Origin: Oscillospiraceae bacterium
GTDB taxonomy: Bacteria > Bacillota > Clostridia > Oscillospirales > Oscillospiraceae
DNA: 9,272 bases
Reading direction: 5' to 3'
Assembly (NCBI GenBank): GCA_016297855.1
Contig: JAEDFW010000063.1
Span: forward strand, 1 to 9,272
Shown here: in pieces, positions 1-6,022 of the stretch
Position numbering within the stretch: position 1 is the first letter of the stretch
Layout: each line of letters starts with the position of its first letter
Made by a program: the position numbers and the translations under genes
Notes under the pieces: generated by a model
Databases searched by the model: none
Told to the model about the DNA's origin: nothing
What the model saw: the letters and a program-made list of their open reading frames with translations, nothing else

Positions 1-606
1 GGCGTGGGCGCGGCGGTGTATCTGACCGAGTACGCGAAAAACAGGCGCCTGGCCGGGCTCATCGAATACGCGGCCGAGACGCTTTCGGGCATCCCGTCGA
101 TCATCTACGGACTTGTGGGCATGCTGGTATTCTGTGAGCTTTTCGGCATGAAAACGTCTCTGACGGCCGGCGCGCTGACGCTTTGCATCATGAACCTGCC
201 GACTGTCATGCGCACCACGCAGGAGAGTCTCAAAACCGTCCCGCAGAGCCTGCGCGAGGGCGCGTTCGGTCTCGGCGCGGGCAAGTGGCGCGTGATCTAT
301 ACGGTCGTGCTGCCCGGCAGCGTTGACGGCATCGTCTCGGGCTGTATTTTGTCCGTAGGCAGGATTCTGGGCGAATCGGCCGCGCTTTTGTTCACGGCGG
401 GCTTTGCCCATACGCTCTACGGCTTCTTTGAGGGCCTGCAGAACCCGGGCGCGACGCTCACGGTGGCGCTCTATGTCTATGCCAAGGAACAGGGCGAGTT
501 CGGCGTGGCGTTTGCCATCGCCGCGATCTTGATGGTGCTGGCGCTCGTCATCAATTTTGCCGCCGGCCTTGTCGGCAAGCGCCTGAAACGGAGGGAAGGA
601 AGATGA
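1..606 (+). CDS. pstA: Phosphate ABC transporter permease PstA (5' partial)
   Basis: This is the C-terminal 201 residues of the PstA permease, one of the two membrane subunits of the PstSCAB phosphate importer. The reading frame is open at the first base, so the start lies upstream; the GTG at position 4 is internal. Visible family features are the AAVYLTEYAKN stretch, the ETLSGIPSIIYGL segment, and the EAA-type cytoplasmic loop that contacts the ATPase (REGAFGLGAGKWRVI, about residues 84-99 of the visible part), followed by a glycine/alanine-rich membrane segment around GRILGESAALLF. A last hydrophobic helix ends in a basic tail (GKRLKRREGR). The TGA stop overlaps the pstB start as ATGA (603-606), which indicates translational coupling. 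PstA proteins are usually about 270-300 residues, so roughly 70-100 residues are missing outside the window. Identification is secure. Confidence 0.95.
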   Translation, partial: GVGAAVYLTEYAKNRRLAGLIEYAAETLSGIPSIIYGLVGMLVFCELFGMKTSLTAGALTLCIMNLPTVMRTTQESLKTVPQSLREGAFGLGAGKWRVIYTVVLPGSVDGIVSGCILSVGRILGESAALLFTAGFAHTLYGFFEGLQNPGATLTVALYVYAKEQGEFGVAFAIAAILMVLALVINFAAGLVGKRLKRREGR

Positions 607-1355
607 ACATATTAACCATTCGCGACCTGTGCCTCTGGTACGGCCAGACGCAGGCGCTTAAATCTGTCGGCATGGAAATTCCGGAAACGAGCATCACGGC
701 GCTCATCGGCCCCTCGGGTTGCGGCAAGTCCACATTTTTAAAGACGCTCAACCGCATGAATGACCTTGTTCCCGGCGTCAAAATGACCGGACAGGTGCTC
801 TATCATGACACAGATATCTACGCGCCGGGTACTTCGGTGACGGCACTGCGGAAAAACATCGGCATGGTGTTCCAGAAGCCGAATCCCTTCCCCATGAGCA
901 TCTATGACAATGTGGCCTACGGCCCGCGCACGCACGGGATCAGAAACCGCGCCAAGCTCGACGCGATCGTCGAGCGCGCGCTCACGGACGCGGCCATCTG
1001 GGACGAGGTAAAAGACCGGCTGAAGACCTCGGCGCTGGGCCTTTCCGGCGGCCAGCAGCAGCGGCTGTGCATCGCGCGGGCGCTGGCTGTGGAGCCGGAG
1101 GTACTGCTCATGGACGAGCCGACGAGCGCGCTCGACCCCATCTCCACGGGAAGAATTGAGGAGCTGGCACAGGAACTGAAAAAGCAGTATACCATCGTCA
1201 TCGTCACGCACAATCTGCAGCAGGCGGCGCGCATCTCCGATCAGACGGCGTTCTTCCTGCTCGGCGAACTGGTTGAGTACGGCAGCACCGTGCGCATGTT
1301 CTCCCAGCCGGGGGACAAGCGCACAGAGGACTACATCACGGGGAGGTTCGGATAA
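603..1355 (+). CDS. pstB: Phosphate ABC transporter ATP-binding protein PstB
   Basis: This is the ATPase subunit that powers phosphate import through PstA and PstC. At 250 residues it has the normal family length, and every ABC motif is intact: Walker A GPSGCGKST (36-44), Q-loop Q91 in VFQKPNPFPMS, the signature LSGGQQQR (147-154), Walker B VLLMDE (167-172), the D-loop SALD and the switch histidine H203 in VTHN. The QKPNPFP stretch and the C-terminal FSQPGDKRTEDYITGRFG are characteristic of PstB rather than of other importers. The ATG overlaps the pstA stop. GGAGG at 590-594 lies 8 bases upstream and fixes the start. The TAA stop shares one base with the phoU ATG (TAATG). Expression is probably part of a phosphate-starvation response controlled upstream of the window; no Pho box is visible here. 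Confidence 0.97.
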   Translation: MNILTIRDLCLWYGQTQALKSVGMEIPETSITALIGPSGCGKSTFLKTLNRMNDLVPGVKMTGQVLYHDTDIYAPGTSVTALRKNIGMVFQKPNPFPMSIYDNVAYGPRTHGIRNRAKLDAIVERALTDAAIWDEVKDRLKTSALGLSGGQQQRLCIARALAVEPEVLLMDEPTSALDPISTGRIEELAQELKKQYTIVIVTHNLQQAARISDQTAFFLLGELVEYGSTVRMFSQPGDKRTEDYITGRFG

Positions 1356-2008
1356 TGAGAACGCAGTATGACGAGCAGCTGGCGCAGCTGGATCTGGAAG
1401 TGAGCAGGATGGGCGCGCTGTGCGAGCAGGCCATTGCCGTCGCGACCAAGGCGCTGCTGGCCGCTGATACGGAGGCGGCCTCACAGGTTGCGCCGCTGGA
1501 GGCGGCGATCGATGAGAAGGAGCGTGCCATCGAAGCGCTCTGTCTGCGGCTGTTTCTGCAGCAGCAGCCCGTGGCAGGCGATCTGCGCAAGGTCTCGGCA
1601 GCGCTCAAAATGCTCACGGATCTTGAGCGCATCGGCGATCAGGCGGCGGATATCGCCGAAATGATCCCGTTACTCGCCGCGCGCGGTGGAGCGCAATGCG
1701 GCCCCCTTGCCGACATGGCGCGCGCAGCTATTTCGATGGTCACCGACAGTGTCGATGCGTTCGTGGGGCGCTATACCACGCTTGCCGCATCCGTCATTTC
1801 ACGCGACGATGAGCTGGACAGCCTGTTTGACGGTATGAAACACGCGCTCATTGCGAGAATTGCGGAAAACCCTGACGAGGGAGAGTATGCGCTGGATCTG
1901 CTGATGATCGCAAAGTATTTCGAGCGCATTGGCGACCACGCCGTCAATATTGCCGAATGGGTCATCTTCGCAGTCACGGGCGTGCACAAGGGCACGACGG
2001 AGCCATAA
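1355..2008 (+). CDS. phoU: Phosphate transport system regulator PhoU
   Basis: PhoU is a cytoplasmic all-helical metal-binding protein that links the state of the Pst transporter to phosphate signalling and restrains uptake when phosphate is plentiful. The 217-residue product has normal length and the expected internal duplication of two three-helix bundles. Each half carries the metal-cluster motif: DLERIGDQAADIAE (89-102) and YFERIGDHAVNIAE (188-201). The N-terminal FDEQL-like pattern of the family appears as YDEQLAQLD. The start overlaps the pstB stop by one base, and GGGAGG at 1341-1346 lies 8 bases upstream. It is the last gene of the operon, as is usual for pstSCAB-phoU. A hairpin follows 11 bases after the stop. 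Nothing about the gene is abnormal. Confidence 0.96.
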   Translation: MRTQYDEQLAQLDLEVSRMGALCEQAIAVATKALLAADTEAASQVAPLEAAIDEKERAIEALCLRLFLQQQPVAGDLRKVSAALKMLTDLERIGDQAADIAEMIPLLAARGGAQCGPLADMARAAISMVTDSVDAFVGRYTTLAASVISRDDELDSLFDGMKHALIARIAENPDEGEYALDLLMIAKYFERIGDHAVNIAEWVIFAVTGVHKGTTEP

Positions 2009-2019
2009 CCCGCGAACAA

Positions 2020-2059
2020 AACGCCTGCCGGGCCCCTTTGCGGGGCTTCGGCAGGCGTT
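2020..2059. terminator. Bidirectional terminator hairpin between convergent operons
   Basis: An 11-bp perfect inverted repeat (AACGCCTGCCG at 2020-2030 and CGGCAGGCGTT at 2049-2059) encloses a second short stem (GCCCC at 2032-2036 with GGGGC at 2042-2046). It lies between the phoU stop and the stop of the minus-strand gene. Read on the minus strand the stem runs into GTTTTGTTCG, a moderate U-tract. Read on the plus strand the tail is TCTGCTTATT, which is weaker. It probably ends both units, more efficiently on the minus strand. Confidence 0.8.
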
Positions 2060-2063
2060 CTGC

Positions 2064-2600
2064 TTATTCAATCGTGCCGGATTCGCGCAGCAGCGCCATG
2101 TACGTTTCCAGCGCTGCGTCGCGGTCTTTCGCGCCGGGGACCAAGAATGTGCTGCCCGGGATGCTGACCGACGCGGTGCGCGTGCCGTCGGCGTTCTGCT
2201 CGACGCGCTCGAAGAACTGCACGGCAAGCTGCGTAAAGTTCGGCTCGGCAAAGATGCTGGCGATATCGCAGGATATCGGCTGGCCGTACGCGTCCATCGG
2301 CGTTGGGAAGGCGCACTGCCGGCGCGCAAATTTGAAGTGCACGGTTTTGCCCATGTTCACAATGGAAGCGTCGCTGATATAAAATGTGCCCTGAAATACG
2401 TCGTCAAAGAGCAGATACCGGATGTACGTTCCCTCGATGACGACTTCGTGGGCGATGGCAACGGAAGGGTCGTCGGGGCTGTAGGCATAGTCCGTGCCGC
2501 GGTAGGAGATTTGCTTCTGATACGGAAAGACGAGCAGGATGATACCGGCAAGCGCCAGAAAAACCAGCGCCCACACAATGATTTCGCGTCGTTTTTTCAT
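2064..2600 (-). CDS. Hypothetical membrane-anchored extracytoplasmic protein
   Basis: I do not recognise this 178-residue protein as a named family. It begins with a basic stretch (MKKRREI), then one hydrophobic helix (about residues 8-26, IVWALVFLALAGIILLVF), and then about 150 mostly polar residues. This fits an N-in single-pass protein or uncleaved signal anchor with its domain outside the membrane. The soluble part is rich in predicted beta strands and aromatic residues (EGTYIRYLLFDDVFQGTFYI, 56-75) and has two cysteines (96 and 111). There is no lipobox. The frame stays open upstream to 2753, but the start at 2600 has AGGAGG with 8 bases of spacing, so the longer form, which overlaps the deacetylase gene, is unlikely. 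Only 16 bases separate it from the deacetylase stop, and it is the last gene of the operon, so it may act with that envelope-related set. Function is unknown. Confidence 0.75.
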   Translation of the reverse strand: MKKRREIIVWALVFLALAGIILLVFPYQKQISYRGTDYAYSPDDPSVAIAHEVVIEGTYIRYLLFDDVFQGTFYISDASIVNMGKTVHFKFARRQCAFPTPMDAYGQPISCDIASIFAEPNFTQLAVQFFERVEQNADGTRTASVSIPGSTFLVPGAKDRDAALETYMALLRESGTIE

Positions 2601-2616
2601 GCGGTTGCCCTCCTTT

Positions 2617-3978
2617 TCACAGCAGTTGCACGCGTGTTTCCTTGTCGAGAATTGCGGAAATGGCACGAATGGCCGCTTCATGCGTGATAGAGCCGGAAAT
2701 TGTCTCGGGCTCTGCGCCAAGCTCTTGGCGGCAGAAGGCGGCAAATTCGTCAAAAATCACGGGATCGTCCGGGCGGAAGCGCTCGAGCAGCGTCTGCATC
2801 GAGCCTGCCGTCAGCGCAGCGTGGATGGCGGCTGCATAGGGATGCTGATCCGTCACGTCGCGGCAGATCTTCTGCTTTTTCCGCACCAGCTCGATGCGTT
2901 CGGCCACGGTTTTCCAGCCGTAGCGGTACATGGCCAGCTCGCCGCGCGTGAGAATGCCGTTGGGTCTGACAGAATTGTCGCGGAAACAGACGCACCAGCC
3001 GCCGTCAAGTAAGCGTTTTGCAGCAGAAAACGCCGGATGTTCGGGCGAAAGGTCGAAAAAAGGACTCCTTTCCATGAGCTCCGACACGGTGACGACCTTG
3101 TAGCCGTGCTTCGTTAAAAGTTCCAGCTGTTTCCCCAGCGCGTCCGCTACGGGCGAGCGCCTTGCCATGTTGTAGCCGTCCTTCTGGAAGATGATCTGTC
3201 CGCAGAAAGAATCGGGGTTTTCCGCGAGCGCCTTTTCCAACGGCTGGATCATCGCGCGCACCTCGTCATCATAGCTTGCCAGCGGCAGCCAACCTGCGCC
3301 GTCAAAGCTCGCTGCCATGTACTGATAGCCCATCAGCCCGTACGCGTCGTAGCTGGAAAAGCCGTCCTTCGTCTTGTCCACATAGTGCGGTGGACGCGAG
3401 AGGCGGATTTGATAGCCATATTTGTCGAGCAGCAGAGAATCGAGCCGCTTCAGGTCGTCTACCACCGCGTCAAGATTGGGCAGCGGATCGCGCTTGCCGT
3501 AGACCAGGGGTTTGGGCCCGAAGAGCACATGGCGGTAGGTGTGGCTGGTGATCTCGTGGCCGCCGTCAAGCAGCCGTTTTACAAGCTCAGGACAGTTTTT
3601 GGCGCCGCCGTCCAAGTCCTTTTCAAAATCGGGATAGTGGTCATAGCGCACGCCGCCCCACTCGGCCGAGCCTTCCTTGCCCGCCGTGTCGGGGTAGTTT
3701 TCAGTGGTGTCGCCCACCACGTCGAACGTGCCCTTCGCGCCGTAACGCTCGAGCGTCTCGGCAAGGTGCAGCGTCAGAGGCTTGCCGTCAGTTGTGGGAT
3801 TGGCCGGAAGGCGGCACGGGCCGTCGTCAAACGTCATGGCGCACACGCGCTCGTTGAGCGCGACCTGCTCGATGCGGCGCACCGGGGACAGGTATACCGG
3901 CGTGCGTGCGCGCAGTTCGTCCTGAAAACGGTGCTTAAGTTTCTTTGCAAGGCCGATGGCCTTTGTAACAGCAGACAT
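2617..3978 (-). CDS. Polysaccharide deacetylase (NodB) family protein with SLH-like C-terminus
   Basis: This 453-residue protein has an N-terminal NodB (CE4) homology domain, whose members remove acetyl groups from N-acetylated polysaccharides using a metal held by Asp-His-His. Visible motifs are MT1 TFDDGP (49-54), MT2 SHTYRH (145-150, metal ligands H146 and H150), MT3 RPPHY (195-199) and the MT4-like SFDGAGW (224-230). The MT5 region reads IIFQKDG (262-268), where a histidine is normally expected. Residues about 314-441 resemble degenerate S-layer homology repeats: NGILTRGELAMY, then FRPDDPVIFDEFAAF, then a partial GSITHEAAIRAI. No signal peptide or membrane helix is visible at the N-terminus, which is odd for either domain. 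AGGAGG 5 bases upstream of the ATG overlaps the stop of the preceding PHP gene, and both genes lie in the same frame. Fold assignment is firm; activity and location are uncertain. Confidence 0.85.
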   Translation of the reverse strand: MSAVTKAIGLAKKLKHRFQDELRARTPVYLSPVRRIEQVALNERVCAMTFDDGPCRLPANPTTDGKPLTLHLAETLERYGAKGTFDVVGDTTENYPDTAGKEGSAEWGGVRYDHYPDFEKDLDGGAKNCPELVKRLLDGGHEITSHTYRHVLFGPKPLVYGKRDPLPNLDAVVDDLKRLDSLLLDKYGYQIRLSRPPHYVDKTKDGFSSYDAYGLMGYQYMAASFDGAGWLPLASYDDEVRAMIQPLEKALAENPDSFCGQIIFQKDGYNMARRSPVADALGKQLELLTKHGYKVVTVSELMERSPFFDLSPEHPAFSAAKRLLDGGWCVCFRDNSVRPNGILTRGELAMYRYGWKTVAERIELVRKKQKICRDVTDQHPYAAAIHAALTAGSMQTLLERFRPDDPVIFDEFAAFCRQELGAEPETISGSITHEAAIRAISAILDKETRVQLL

Positions 3979-3987
3979 AACAGCCTC

Positions 3988-4710
3988 CTAAATATGCAGA
4001 ATATCGCGGAAAACGCAGGCAATTTGATAGATTCTTGCGCGCAGGATGTTGGAAAAGCCGCCCATGCGACGGTCTTTCTGCAGTCGGGAACGCCCCTTGT
4101 CGCGCCAGCGGCAGGGCGTTTGCAGTACCGCGCGGCAGCGCCCGGCAAGAAGCGCTTCGCGCAGCGCATCCAGTGTGCAGTTTTCTGCATCAAATTCGGT
4201 GTACGCGTTGGCAATTTCGCGTGCGCTGTGTGCGTCACTGCCGCCTGTGGAGGGCAGACCCATGGCGTTTGCCAGCGCATTTGCTTTTTCGTTTGCACCG
4301 GGTCGCAGCGCGGCGCGGGCATTGGCGGTCTCGACGGCGTCAAGCGAAAGCGATTGCAGCTCGCGCTGCTCCAGCTTCTGCGGAGCGAACGGATGCGCCA
4401 GCACCGCCGCGCCGCCGCAGCGGCGAATTTCGGCTACGCAGGCATCAAGCGGTGGATAGCCGCGCAGAAACTCGCCGGAAATGGGCCGTTGCAGAAACAG
4501 CCCCAGCACATGCCCGCGATCGGTGGAAAGTTCCACTGCCGGGATGAGCAGAACATCGGAGCGTTCCGGCAGCGGCGTGCAAACGTCGTGATCGGTCACA
4601 GCGATGGCGGCTAGACCGCGCGCTTTGGCCTGGGCGGCAAGCTGGCGGGTTGTGCTCGAGCCGTCAGCGGACGCGAGCGAGTGGACATGCAGATCGGCGC
4701 GAATGATCAT
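3988..4710 (-). CDS. PHP-domain metal-dependent phosphoesterase
   Basis: The 240-residue product is a complete stand-alone PHP domain, a family that hydrolyses phosphoester bonds with two or three metals (examples are histidinol phosphatase and the YciV/RNase AM nucleotide phosphatases). All expected ligands are present: DLHVHS with H8 and H10, D16 in SADG, TDHD with H41, E60 in PAVELS, H67 in GHVLGLF, H106 in LAHPF, and D159 and H161 in GGSDAH. The catalytic centre therefore looks intact. There is no signal peptide, so it should be cytoplasmic. The C-terminus after residue 200 is basic and not obviously part of the fold. The ATG at 4710 overlaps the ATP-grasp stop as ATGA, with GGAGG 5 bases upstream; the open frame extending to 5007 is antisense-like noise inside the ATP-grasp gene. 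The substrate is unknown. The operon suggests a phosphorylated intermediate made or used by the neighbouring ligase. Confidence 0.88.
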   Translation of the reverse strand: MIIRADLHVHSLASADGSSTTRQLAAQAKARGLAAIAVTDHDVCTPLPERSDVLLIPAVELSTDRGHVLGLFLQRPISGEFLRGYPPLDACVAEIRRCGGAAVLAHPFAPQKLEQRELQSLSLDAVETANARAALRPGANEKANALANAMGLPSTGGSDAHSAREIANAYTEFDAENCTLDALREALLAGRCRAVLQTPCRWRDKGRSRLQKDRRMGGFSNILRARIYQIACVFRDILHI

Positions 4711-5861
4711 GGTTTCCTCCGTTTTACAAATAACTGACGGTAGTATGCCCGGCTTGGGCCGGGGTCGGCGCGCTCGGCAAGACCGTTTTTGACGTTGGGA
4801 CTGAAAACGTCGCGCAGCCCGGCAAAAAACTTCCCGGCCTCGCCGCGCTTGAGATAGCCCAGCATAGCGGCAAAATCCGACGGATAGAACGCCATTTTGA
4901 CCGGGTCTGGCGCGCGATATTCCGGCGCGGACTGACCAAGCGAGAGCGCCAGCCAGCACAGCGCAAAATTGGATCCTGACGCGCGCGTGAGCGGATATGT
5001 GCCCCACACGCGGGGATTGATCTCCAAAAGGTGGGGCTTTCCGGCTGAATCCTCTTTGAATTCAAACATGGCAAGACCCGTATAAGTCGTTTCACGGACA
5101 AGCGGCGTTACCAGCGGCAGAAGCGGCGCGGGGTCAATGACCTGACAGCAGCTCGAGGGACCGCCTGTTACCGGGTATTCGCGCACACGCCGGTGCGCGA
5201 TGGCGCAGACGATTTCGCCCGCGCGGCAGAGAACCGAGCAGCCCAGTCCGCGGCCCGGCAGATATTCCTGCACGACGGGAGCATCGTGCGTGAGGCCGGA
5301 AAAGTGCGCGAATGCTGATTGCAGATCGTCTTTTGTGCGCGCGATGCGGTAGCGCGCCTCGGCATGCAGGCCGAATTGCTCGCCGCAGATGGGCTTGACG
5401 ACGCAGGGAAGCGCTGCGCGCGCGAAAAACGCGTCCGCTTCTTCGTCCGCCTCTTTTTCGTAGCTTTGCGGCACGGCGACCCCATGTCTTGCGGCCAAGG
5501 CTGCGACGGCGGCTTTGTCATTAAATAGCGCAAGCTGCTCCGGCGTGGGGATGCACAGGCCGCACACAGCGGAAAACCGCGCCTGTTCGCGCGAGAGCAT
5601 GGCAAGCGTCTGCGCGCCCACCGGCAGAAGCGCCGGTTTTTCTCCGGTCGTTTCAAATTCTGCGCGGCACAGGTCATATAACGCGTCCGGATTGTCCGTC
5701 TGCGGCAGCTGCACACAGCGCGAAGCATACCGCGAGGAAAACCCGACGGGAGATGCAAACGATTCTTTTTCACAGGCGATCACGCGCACGCCGGCCTCGC
5801 CCAGATCGCGGATCAGCGCGACGGACATGCGGTAATGCGCGTCGGTGACAACAGCGGTCAT
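4707..5861 (-). CDS. ATP-grasp ligase (carboxylate-amine ligase type)
   Basis: This 384-residue protein is an ATP-grasp enzyme, a fold that activates a carboxylate as an acyl phosphate and joins it to an amine or similar nucleophile. The N-terminal third is a Rossmann-like pre-grasp domain (MTAVVTDAHYRMSVALIRDL). ATP-binding features are VVKPICGEQ (155-162, K156), QEYLPGRG (198-205) and the metal-binding LLEINPRVWGTYPL (278-291, E280 and N282). The layout resembles the uncharacterised single-chain ligases often annotated as carbamoyl-phosphate-synthase-like or carboxylate-amine ligases, not biotin carboxylase, PurK or Ddl. The start at 5861 has AGGAGG 5 bases upstream and lies about 25 bases after the predicted transcription start. 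An in-frame extension to 5933 would run through the promoter and is rejected. It is the first gene of the operon and its stop overlaps the next start. Substrates cannot be deduced. Confidence 0.85.
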   Translation of the reverse strand: MTAVVTDAHYRMSVALIRDLGEAGVRVIACEKESFASPVGFSSRYASRCVQLPQTDNPDALYDLCRAEFETTGEKPALLPVGAQTLAMLSREQARFSAVCGLCIPTPEQLALFNDKAAVAALAARHGVAVPQSYEKEADEEADAFFARAALPCVVKPICGEQFGLHAEARYRIARTKDDLQSAFAHFSGLTHDAPVVQEYLPGRGLGCSVLCRAGEIVCAIAHRRVREYPVTGGPSSCCQVIDPAPLLPLVTPLVRETTYTGLAMFEFKEDSAGKPHLLEINPRVWGTYPLTRASGSNFALCWLALSLGQSAPEYRAPDPVKMAFYPSDFAAMLGYLKRGEAGKFFAGLRDVFSPNVKNGLAERADPGPSRAYYRQLFVKRRKP

Positions 5862-5892
5862 GACGGCCTCCTGAATGTGTGATTTCGCTTCG

Positions 5893-5921
5893 AGTATACT
5901 ATATTTTGACCCTTCTTTCAA
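5893..5921 (-). promoter_or_regulatory. Sigma-A-type promoter of the ATP-grasp operon
   Basis: On the minus strand, TTGAAA (-35, 5916-5921) and TATACT (-10, 5893-5898) are separated by exactly 17 bp. Both boxes are close to consensus. Transcription should start near 5886, giving a leader of about 25 nt before the ATG at 5861, just enough for the AGGAGG site. No other good promoter was seen inside the operon. Confidence 0.85.
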
Positions 5922-5946
5922 GGAAAACCGCACCTTTGCCGCTGAT

Positions 5947-5962
5947 ACCGCCGCGCGGCGGT
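5947..5962. promoter_or_regulatory. Perfect 16-bp palindrome between divergent promoters (candidate operator)
   Basis: ACCGCCGCGCGGCGGT is identical to its own reverse complement. It ends on the first base of the -35 box of the rightward promoter (5962) and begins 26 bp beyond the -35 box of the leftward promoter. A loop-less palindrome with no U-tract is poor as a terminator but typical of a binding site for a dimeric regulator. The regulator and the operator function are inferred. Confidence 0.45.
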
Positions 5963-5990
5963 TTACAAAAGCGGTGAAAACCAGTATAAT
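5962..5990 (+). promoter_or_regulatory. Sigma-A-type promoter of the glycosylation cassette
   Basis: TTTACA (-35, 5962-5967) and a perfect TATAAT (-10, 5985-5990) are 17 bp apart. Transcription should start near 5997, about 26 nt before the GTG start codon at 6023, with GAGGA (6011-6015) as the ribosome binding site. It diverges from the promoter of the ATP-grasp operon. Confidence 0.87.
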
Positions 5991-6022
5991 ATAAAAAAGA
6001 ACGACGAAAAGAGGAACCGTCT

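Noticed and set aside
4..6. GTG as a possible start of pstA
   Set aside because: The frame is open from base 1 and the following residues match the interior of PstA proteins, so this is a truncated gene and not a short one.
738..1484. Open frame of 248 codons on the minus strand opposite pstB
   Set aside because: Antisense to a fully intact ABC ATPase, Arg/Pro-rich, with no recognisable domain or start signal.
2601..2753. Longer start (229 residues) for the small membrane protein
   Set aside because: It would overlap the deacetylase gene by 137 bases and bury the membrane anchor behind 51 motif-free residues; the ATG at 2600 has a strong ribosome binding site.
3385..4614. Open frame of 409 codons on the plus strand opposite the deacetylase and PHP genes
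   Set aside because: It is low-complexity and motif-free and runs across two well-supported minus-strand genes; it is a codon-bias shadow.
5862..5933. N-terminal extension of the ATP-grasp protein by 24 residues
   Set aside because: The extension runs through the near-consensus promoter at 5893-5921, while the ATG at 5861 has an ideal AGGAGG site and begins at the natural edge of the fold.
5947..5962. Palindrome as an intrinsic terminator
   Set aside because: There is no loop and no U-tract on either strand, and no gene ends here, since both flanking genes diverge.
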